This document shows, one piece after another, positions 6,402 through 12,087 of a DNA stretch of 12,087 nt (positions within the stretch are counted from its first letter, which is position 1; each line of letters starts with the position of its first letter). The notes under the pieces were generated by a model. The model was given only the letters and a program-made list of their open reading frames with translations. It did not search any database and was not told the DNA's origin. Origin of the DNA: Candidatus Aminicenantota bacterium (GTDB lineage: Bacteria; Acidobacteriota; Aminicenantia; UBA2199); NCBI GenBank assembly GCA_030612495.1, contig JAUWNT010000064.1:1-12087 (forward strand), read 5' to 3'. The translations under genes and the position numbers were made by a program.

Positions 6402-7893
6402 AAATTCAGCTGCTTTAATTCCTTTAATTTTGTTATTTACGGCTGTTTCAATTCCTATAGTGGCATTAAAAAAGAAACAAATTGCATTTTTTATGGTTAT
6501 GATTGCAACCTCTCTTTCTGTTATTGTCTCTTTTTATAATATTTTCAGGGTTTTAAAAGTTGGTACTATTCATTATCATTTTGGTGGATGGATACCACCT
6601 ATTGGAATTGAGTATGTATTAGATCCCTTATCAAGTTTTATATGTTTAGTTATTAATGTAATTGCTCTTTTAGTTCTTATTCATTCAAAAAAGATTATTG
6701 AAATGGAATCAAATATAAAGAGTGTTCCCTATTATGCTCTTGTTCTTTTGATGCTTACAGGATTCAATGGGATTGTTTTAACTGGTGATTTTTTCAATCT
6801 TTATGTTTTCTTAGAAATATGTTCCTTAGCAATGTATGGTCTAATTTCAGTTGGAGGAAAACAAGCTCCGGTAGCTGCTTTCAGATACTTAATTATGGGA
6901 ACTGTTGGAGGTTCTTTTTATTTGTTGGGGGTTGGATTCCTCTATATTAAAACCGGCTCTCTTAATATGGCTGACGTAAGAAGTATTGTTCCACATCTAT
7001 ATAATGAGCCAACTGTTATTGTTGCAATTTCTCTTATGGTAATTGGGTTTGGTATTAAAATGGCTGTTTTTCCTTTACATGGTTGGTTACCGGATGCTTA
7101 TACTTATGCTCCGACAACGAGTTCTGCTTTAATAGCACCTACAGGGACAAAGATTGGTGCTTATGCTATGCTGCGTATTTTGTTTTTTGTCTTTGGTGTT
7201 AATTACGTTAGTAAAACTCTTCATATCACAGATATATTAGCATGGCTTTCAGCTATAGGTATTATTTATGGCTCGATTATGGCTATTGCTCAGAAAGAGA
7301 TGAAGAGAATGTTGGCTTATAGTAGTGTTTCTCAGATAGGTTACATTGGATTAGGAATTGGTCTATGTAATCCGTTGGGCTTAATTGGTGCGGTTCTGCA
7401 TGTTATGAATCATGCTATAATGAAAGCCTGTCTGTTTTTAGTAGCTGGAAATTATAGAGTTAAATTAGGTCATTCAAATATATTTAAGTTAAATGATAAT
7501 ATAAGAAAAAAGATGCCATGGACAACTGCGGCATTTACAGTTGCAGCTCTTTCTATGGTGGGCATACCTCCAACACTTGGATTTTTTAGTAAATGGTATT
7601 TAGCGCTGGGAACAATTAAAAATTCAAGCTGGATCTTTTTAGCAGTTCTTTTAATCAGCAGTTTGTTGAATGCTGTTTATTTTTTCAGAGTGCTTGAAAA
7701 GGTATATTTGAAACCAATAAAATCTAATAGTTTGGAAGAATTTAATACACTTAAAAATGATAAAAGAGATGAAGTTAGCTCATCTGCTCTAATACCAGTT
7801 TTGATTTTATCAGTAGCTTTGATAGTACTTGGTTTGCTGAATACAATTATTGTAAAGGGGATCATTGAAAAGATGATTCCTGCAGGAATGTAG
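6391..7893 (+). CDS. mnhD: Mrp/Mnh antiporter subunit D, NuoM/NuoN-like proton-conducting subunit
   Basis: Large polytopic ion-translocating subunit of the ND2/4/5 (NuoL/M/N) family (PF00361), about 14 membrane helices in 500 residues, equivalent to MrpD/MbhH. The ion-path residues are all present: E142 in TM5 (FLEICSLAMYGL), K223 in TM7 (GIKMAVFPLHGWLPDAY), K254 in TM8 (APTGTKIGAYA), H341/K345 in TM10 (NHAIMKACLFLVAG) and K401 in TM12 (GFFSKWYLALG). This suggests an active proton-conducting unit. It directly follows mnhC, as in other Mrp and Mbh clusters. An AAGGA at 6374-6378 lies 12 bases before the ATG. It is clearly paralogous to the next gene. Confidence 0.94.
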   Translation: MIIRNSAALIPLILLFTAVSIPIVALKKKQIAFFMVMIATSLSVIVSFYNIFRVLKVGTIHYHFGGWIPPIGIEYVLDPLSSFICLVINVIALLVLIHSKKIIEMESNIKSVPYYALVLLMLTGFNGIVLTGDFFNLYVFLEICSLAMYGLISVGGKQAPVAAFRYLIMGTVGGSFYLLGVGFLYIKTGSLNMADVRSIVPHLYNEPTVIVAISLMVIGFGIKMAVFPLHGWLPDAYTYAPTTSSALIAPTGTKIGAYAMLRILFFVFGVNYVSKTLHITDILAWLSAIGIIYGSIMAIAQKEMKRMLAYSSVSQIGYIGLGIGLCNPLGLIGAVLHVMNHAIMKACLFLVAGNYRVKLGHSNIFKLNDNIRKKMPWTTAAFTVAALSMVGIPPTLGFFSKWYLALGTIKNSSWIFLAVLLISSLLNAVYFFRVLEKVYLKPIKSNSLEEFNTLKNDKRDEVSSSALIPVLILSVALIVLGLLNTIIVKGIIEKMIPAGM

Positions 7894-7903
7894 AGATATT
7901 AAA

Positions 7904-9403
7904 ATGAATATACAAAGTTGTTATACTTCTTTTGTTCCGCTTTATGCTGTTCTGGTTTCTTTATTAGCTGTTCCTTTAATTATATTGAGTTCAAAAAAAA
8001 AGAATTTGCGAGACTTTTGGACAATTGGTGCAAGTTTAATAAAATTTGGCCTTGTTATTTCTCTCATTCCAAATGCTCTCCTGAATAAAACAGCAGAATT
8101 AAGTATAGTTGAAATTTCTCCAGGCATTGAATTAGCATTAAAGGCGGATCCTTTTGGTGTGTTTTTTGCTTTAGTCGCTTCAGGTCTTTGGATTTTTACT
8201 TCATTTTATTCAATAGGTTACGTACGAGGATTGAAAGATAAAAAGCAGACTCGCTACTTTTCCTATTTTGCTATTTGTCTTTCATCTACTATTGGAGTTG
8301 CATTTGCTGCAAATTTACTTACATTTGTTATTTTTTATGAAATATTAACAATAGCCACATATCCTTTAGTGATCCATAAAGAGGATGAGAAATCAATAAG
8401 AGCCGGTAGAAAATACCTTGCTTATACTTTAACAGCAGGTTCATTATTGATTGCTGCAACTGCTTTAACTTATCAAATCACGAATAATCTTGATTTTAAA
8501 GCAGGTGGAATGTTTAATGGTATTGCATTGACTCCAAACATGGCGCTGATTTTATTCTTATTATTCTTGGGAGGCGTGGGTGTAAAGGCTTCTATTATGC
8601 CTTTGCATAGTTGGTTGCCAACTGCTATGGCAGCACCTACACCAGTAAGTGCTCTTTTACATGCTGTTGCTGTTGTTAAATCTGGTGTTTTTGGTATTGT
8701 AAGGGTTGTGCTTTTTGTGTTTGGGCCAAAACTTATGTATGAGTTAGGGTTAAATAATATATTGATCGTTTTTGCAGGTTTTACTATTATTGTTGCATCT
8801 TTGATGGCTTTAAAACAGGATAACCTTAAGAGAAGATTAGCTTACTCTACGATTAGCCACCTGTCTTACATTGTCTTAGGAGCCGGGTTGTTATCTTCAG
8901 CAGCAATTTTGGGTGCAATAATGCACATTGCATTTCATGCTGTAATGAAGATTACCCTGTTTTTTTGTGCAGGTGCAATTTATGTTAATCTTCATAAAGA
9001 GAATATAAGTGAGCTTAATGGAATTGGAAAGGTAATGCCATGGACTATGGGAGCTTTTGCTGTAGGATCAATTGGATTGACAGGAATACCTCCAGTAAAT
9101 GGATTTGTGAGTAAATGGTATATTGGATTGGGTGCTTTACAGGCGAATAATTTAATTGTATTGATAATTCTCATAATAAGTGGGTTGTTAAATGCAGCAT
9201 ATTTTTTCCCGATTCTTCATCGTGCTTTTTTTAGAACTGGTGAAGGCTTAGAAGATAAAAAGGAGGCTTCTCCCTTTATGGTAGTTCCATTAGTGATAAC
9301 AGCTATATTGGCAGTGTTATTAGGGATTTATCCTGATTTCCTTTTCCATTTTTATCATCTTGCAGTAATGGTTGTTACTAATGTTTTGGGAGGAATTAGC
9401 TAA
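7904..9403 (+). CDS. Second ND5-family antiporter subunit (MrpD/MrpA-like)
   Basis: A 499-residue polytopic proton-conducting subunit (PF00361). The usual charged residues are complete: E146 in TM5 (FYEILTIATYPL), K228 in TM7 (GVKASIMPLHSWLPTAM), H253 and K259 in TM8 (LLHAVAVVKSGVFG), H345/K349 in TM10 (FHAVMKITLFFCAG) and K404 in TM12 (NGFVSKWYIGLG). The APTPVSALLHAVAVVKSG block (244-261) looks more like NuoL/MrpA than like the preceding MnhD. It nevertheless lacks both the C-terminal lateral helix and the fused MbhD/E modules of full MrpA. It may supply the MrpA antiporter module. It lies 10 bp after mnhD with only a weak GAGA as ribosome binding site. The C-terminal third aligns closely with mnhD, which points to an ancient duplication. 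Confidence 0.9.
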   Translation: MNIQSCYTSFVPLYAVLVSLLAVPLIILSSKKKNLRDFWTIGASLIKFGLVISLIPNALLNKTAELSIVEISPGIELALKADPFGVFFALVASGLWIFTSFYSIGYVRGLKDKKQTRYFSYFAICLSSTIGVAFAANLLTFVIFYEILTIATYPLVIHKEDEKSIRAGRKYLAYTLTAGSLLIAATALTYQITNNLDFKAGGMFNGIALTPNMALILFLLFLGGVGVKASIMPLHSWLPTAMAAPTPVSALLHAVAVVKSGVFGIVRVVLFVFGPKLMYELGLNNILIVFAGFTIIVASLMALKQDNLKRRLAYSTISHLSYIVLGAGLLSSAAILGAIMHIAFHAVMKITLFFCAGAIYVNLHKENISELNGIGKVMPWTMGAFAVGSIGLTGIPPVNGFVSKWYIGLGALQANNLIVLIILIISGLLNAAYFFPILHRAFFRTGEGLEDKKEASPFMVVPLVITAILAVLLGIYPDFLFHFYHLAVMVVTNVLGGIS

Positions 9404-9627
9404 TGAAGAAATATTGGTTCTGGATTGCTTTGATTCTGTTAACGATTATTTCTTTAATTTTTGAGTTTACAATGTCTCATAATTCTGAACATCATAACTG
9501 GTGGAGCAGTATTCCAGCTTTCTGGATCATTTTTGGTTTTTTGGGTTGTGTACTTCTTGTCATTTTTTCAAAAACTATCGGTAAACTATTTTTAGATAGA
9601 AAAGAGGATTATTATGATGATAAATGA
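9403..9627 (+). CDS. Small two-helix membrane protein of the antiporter operon, unknown function
   Basis: A 74-residue protein not recognised as any named Mrp, Mbh or Nuo subunit. It has two hydrophobic helices (about 4-23 and 37-57), separated by a short polar, histidine- and tryptophan-rich loop (SHNSEHHNWW, 25-34). A positively charged step after TM2 (SKTIGKLFLDRK) leads into an acidic C-terminus (EDYYDD, 68-73). By the positive-inside rule the H/W loop would face outside and both termini the cytoplasm. It overlaps the preceding stop by 1 bp and the next gene by 14 bp, so it is embedded in the operon and is surely co-translated. The placement suggests an accessory subunit or assembly factor of the complex. 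Function is unknown. Confidence 0.85.
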   Translation: MKKYWFWIALILLTIISLIFEFTMSHNSEHHNWWSSIPAFWIIFGFLGCVLLVIFSKTIGKLFLDRKEDYYDDK

Positions 9628-11341
9628 ATTCGTAATTCCTCCTGCAATTATATTAATTATCGGAGCTTTTGTTCTGCCTCTACTTAGGAAGAAAATTCGT
9701 TCTATTGCTTTTTTATTTTTTGCATTTTTAACTCTTTTTTACATCTGGAATCTTCCAGATGGAGCTATCCGAATAGCTCATGTTATGGACTATTCTCTAA
9801 TACTTTGTAAGGTTGATGCTTTAAGCAGAATTTTTGGACTTGTATTTTCATTTATACTTTTTGCTGGTGGAATTTATGCTTTTCATATAAAAGAAACAGC
9901 ACAGCAGTCAGCTGCTCTTTTATATGCTGCTGGAGCTATTGGTGTCTGTTTTGCAGGTGATCTCTTTACTCTTTTTATTTTCTGGGAATCAATGGGTTTT
10001 ACTTCACTTTATTTAATTTGGGCAAGACGTACAAAGGAGTCACGTGAATCAGGATTTAGATACTTAATATACCATGTTTTTGGTGGAGGAATGTTATTTA
10101 TTGGTATACTTATGCATATTTCTGAGACTGGAAATATAATGATAACAAGATTATTTTCAGGCGGGTCAATTTCTTCGTGGTTTATCTTACTTGGAGTAGC
10201 TATAAACGCTGCAATTCCTCCTCTACATACATGGCTTTCTGATGCATATCCCAAAGCTACAATAACAGGTGCTGTGTTGCTTAGTGCTTTAACAACAAAA
10301 TCAGCTGTTTATGTTCTTATTAGAATGTTTCCTGGGTGGGACATTTTAGTGGTTTTGGGTGTGATAATGAGTATACACGGTGTTGTTTTTGCTGTTTTAT
10401 CAAATAATATTCGCGGCATTCTTTCTTACCATATTATGAGTCAGGTAGGATACATGGTTGCAGGTGTAGGTATTGGTTCGGCAATGGCTTTGAATGGAGC
10501 AACAGCTCTTGCTATCTCTAATGTTTTATATAAAGCAACTCTGTTTATGGGTACAGGAGTTGTTTTGTATACAACAGGGAAGGATAAGTTGAATGAGCTT
10601 GGAGGATTAGTAAAATCACAACGCCTAACAATGTGTTTATATATGATCGCTGCTCTTGCAATTTCAGGGGCACCTCTGCTTAATGGTTTTGTTAGTAAAT
10701 CTCTGGTGATTGGTTCAGCTGGAGAAGCTCATCATAATGTTGCAATGCTTTTATTACATCTTGCTTCTGTTGGAACATTTTTGAGCGTGGGATTAAAGCT
10801 ACCTTATTTTACATGGTTTTCAAAACCTAAAGATAAAAATCTTGTTGTAAAAGCCACACCTAAAAATATGTATATAGCAATGGTAATCGTGAATCTCTTA
10901 TGTATATTGTATGGCATAATGCCATCACTTTTATATAAATTACTTCCATTCCCTGTTCATTTTAAACCATATAACATGCATCATCTTGTTGAAACTGTTC
11001 AAGTATTAACATTCACTTTCATTGCTTTTTGGCTGTTTAGGAAAAAGCTCAAACCCCATAAGGGTATATTCTTAGATTTTGATTGGTTTTACAGAAGGCC
11101 AGCAAAATTGACAAGAAGAATTTTTGTGGATTCAACAGCTATGATTTTTGATAAAGCAGATAAGCTAGTAGAGTATGTTACAAAGAAGAGTGTTGATTTT
11201 GGACGTAACCCATACATTATCTTTGGTAAATTTAATCCAGAAAAAAGTTATACTCCAGATAAATATAGGCCTCCAATCAGAATATTACTATTATCTGTAT
11301 TAGGTGCTTTTATTTTCATTTTTTTATTAGGATTATTTTAG
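9614..11341 (+). CDS. Third ND5-family subunit, NuoL-like with lateral-helix C-terminal extension
   Basis: A 575-residue polytopic subunit of the NuoL/M/N family (PF00361). Conserved features are E125 in TM5 (FWESMGFTSLYL), PPLHTWLSDAY (202-212) after TM7, K229 in TM8 (LTTKSAVYVLIR), K307 in TM10 (NVLYKATLFMGTG) and K362 in TM12 (NGFVSKSL). The TM7 lysine before PLHxWL is replaced by N198 (VAINAAIPPLHTW), and the usual TM10 histidine by N303. Residues about 480-575 extend beyond the core: FDWFYRRP (489-496), a long amphipathic charged stretch (about 497-550) and a final helix (556-574). These resemble the FDWLY, lateral-helix and last-TM arrangement of NuoL. ATG codons at 9614 and 9617 both fit GAGGA at 9604-9608. 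It is the last gene of the operon. Confidence 0.9.
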   Translation: MMINEFVIPPAIILIIGAFVLPLLRKKIRSIAFLFFAFLTLFYIWNLPDGAIRIAHVMDYSLILCKVDALSRIFGLVFSFILFAGGIYAFHIKETAQQSAALLYAAGAIGVCFAGDLFTLFIFWESMGFTSLYLIWARRTKESRESGFRYLIYHVFGGGMLFIGILMHISETGNIMITRLFSGGSISSWFILLGVAINAAIPPLHTWLSDAYPKATITGAVLLSALTTKSAVYVLIRMFPGWDILVVLGVIMSIHGVVFAVLSNNIRGILSYHIMSQVGYMVAGVGIGSAMALNGATALAISNVLYKATLFMGTGVVLYTTGKDKLNELGGLVKSQRLTMCLYMIAALAISGAPLLNGFVSKSLVIGSAGEAHHNVAMLLLHLASVGTFLSVGLKLPYFTWFSKPKDKNLVVKATPKNMYIAMVIVNLLCILYGIMPSLLYKLLPFPVHFKPYNMHHLVETVQVLTFTFIAFWLFRKKLKPHKGIFLDFDWFYRRPAKLTRRIFVDSTAMIFDKADKLVEYVTKKSVDFGRNPYIIFGKFNPEKSYTPDKYRPPIRILLLSVLGAFIFIFLLGLF

Positions 11342-11344
11342 TAA

Positions 11345-11369
11345 AAGAGCTTTCTAAGGAGCTTCTCTT
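11345..11369. terminator. Weak imperfect hairpin between convergent operons
   Basis: AAGAG (11345-11349) pairs with CTCTT (11365-11369), with an inner CTTT/AAGGAG pairing that includes GU wobbles and a bulge. It lies in the 12-bp gap and runs into the last codons of the - strand rlpA gene. T-runs on either side are short, so it is at best a modest bidirectional terminator. Confidence 0.3.
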
Positions 11370-12082
11370 ATAAAAACGTCAATTTCATAATCATCAAGAA
11401 TTTTTTTATATTTTTCAGCTTTTGACCTTAATTGAATTTTTAATGACACAACTTTATAAAATCCATTTAAAAAACGAGTGCTAAATTTTAGCTCTGGTAA
11501 AATTGATCTTAATTTATTTAACATTTCATCTGCATTGCTCTTAATTGTAAATGCTCCAGCTTGAATGCAGTAATTAGGACTATAAGTATATATTTCATTG
11601 TTTTTTATTATATCAGTGCTTTTTATTATTCTTATATTAACAGGGACTGTGCCTGTTTTGTCAATGTCAATCCTTTTTGCAGCTTTAAACGAAAGATCGA
11701 TTATTCGGTCTTTAACAAAAGGTCCCCTATCATTAATTCTTACAATAACTCTTTTGTTATTCTCTAAGTTTTCAACTTCAACTAATGTATTAAATGGTAG
11801 TTTTTTATGAGCTGCTGTTAATTTATGCATATCATAAATTTCGCTGTTTGAGGTTCTTTTTCCATGAAATTTTTCACCATACCAGGAAGCGATTCCTTTC
11901 TGATAAATACTCCTATTTAAGGGTGTATTTTTTATCTCTTTGCCGAGTTTTTCTATTTTAGGATCATGTTTGAGTTTTAAAGGTTCAATATTTATGTTTC
12001 TTTTTGAAGAGCAGAAATTAAAGAATAATGTTGTAATAAAGATGAAAAAAATAAATTTTGGCTTCAAATCATATTCTATCAA
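11354..12082 (-). CDS. rlpA: RlpA-like septal ring/lytic transglycosylase protein (DPBB + SPOR)
   Basis: Predicted envelope protein related to RlpA, which in Pseudomonas is a lytic transglycosylase cleaving peptidoglycan glycan strands lacking stem peptides at the septum. Residues 8-23 form a hydrophobic export signal ending at C24 (FFNFCSSK), a poor but possible lipobox. The double-psi beta-barrel domain runs about 62-155 with GIASWYGEKFHG (63-74), LTAAHKKLP (88-96) and INDRGPF (116-122). The residues expected for catalysis, E81, H92 and D118, are present. A SPOR domain follows (about 170-240, YCIQAGAF at 171-178), which would bind denuded septal glycan. The TTG at 12082 is 5 bases from the window edge. 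A TTG at 12067, giving MKPKF, is an equally plausible start, and the real start may lie upstream. It is convergent to the antiporter operon. Confidence 0.9.
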   Translation of the reverse strand: MIEYDLKPKFIFFIFITTLFFNFCSSKRNINIEPLKLKHDPKIEKLGKEIKNTPLNRSIYQKGIASWYGEKFHGKRTSNSEIYDMHKLTAAHKKLPFNTLVEVENLENNKRVIVRINDRGPFVKDRIIDLSFKAAKRIDIDKTGTVPVNIRIIKSTDIIKNNEIYTYSPNYCIQAGAFTIKSNADEMLNKLRSILPELKFSTRFLNGFYKVVSLKIQLRSKAEKYKKILDDYEIDVFIREAP

Positions 12083-12087
12083 AATAA

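Noticed and set aside
6391..11341. Part of a complex I (nuo) operon
   Set aside because: The flanking subunits are E, F, G, B and C of the Mrp type. No NuoA, H, I, J or the peripheral Fe-S/quinone subunits are present.
11561..11810. Two + strand ORFs of about 70 aa opposite rlpA
   Set aside because: They overlap the conserved DPBB-coding region in antisense and show no ribosome binding site or family motif.
1..12087. tRNA genes, CRISPR arrays, insertion sequences, phage or defence genes
   Set aside because: None seen. The window is almost fully coding, with regular housekeeping and antiporter genes and no tandem spacer repeats or transposase-like ORFs.

Overview
The window comes from an AT-rich bacterial chromosome, probably a Gram-negative one. 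An RlpA-type protein with a SPOR domain and several overlapping, densely packed genes point that way. The mix of low GC, purD-purE joined to an MtaB-type methylthiotransferase and rsmA, and an Mbh-style Mrp antiporter cluster would suit a Deferribacterota-like or similar anaerobic/thermophilic lineage. That taxonomic guess is inference only and is weak.

Region 1 (1-3712, + strand) is an overlapping housekeeping operon: purD (5' end cut off by the window), purE, mtaB and rsmA. The junctions are 4-bp ATGA overlaps or a direct stop/start abutment, so the four genes should be translated from one transcript. It combines two steps of purine synthesis with one tRNA-modifying and one rRNA-modifying enzyme. 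Region 2 (3713-3864) is the only real intergenic space. It carries a perfect sigma-70-type promoter (TTGACA, 17 bp, TATAAT) and a short leader with a ribosome binding site in front of a TTG start.

Region 3 (3865-11341, + strand) is an eleven-gene multisubunit cation/proton antiporter (Mrp/Mnh) operon in the order E, F, G, MbhD-like, MbhE-like, B, C, D, second D/A-like, a 74-residue orphan, and a long NuoL-like subunit. Almost every pair of neighbours overlaps. The first eight genes follow the order of the antiporter half of archaeal membrane-bound hydrogenases (MbhA-H), but no hydrogenase genes follow. Instead there are two more ND5/NuoL-family subunits and the small orphan. MrpA is therefore present as separate pieces: the C-terminal MbhD and MbhE modules stand alone, and the antiporter module is supplied by one or both of the extra large subunits. 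The last large subunit has a NuoL-like lateral-helix tail but lacks the usual TM7 lysine.

Region 4 (11354-12082, - strand) is a convergent gene for an RlpA-like septal-ring/lytic transglycosylase protein with DPBB and SPOR domains. Its start lies at the window edge and is uncertain. The intergenic space between it and the antiporter operon is only 12 bp. No RNA genes, mobile elements or CRISPR arrays were found.
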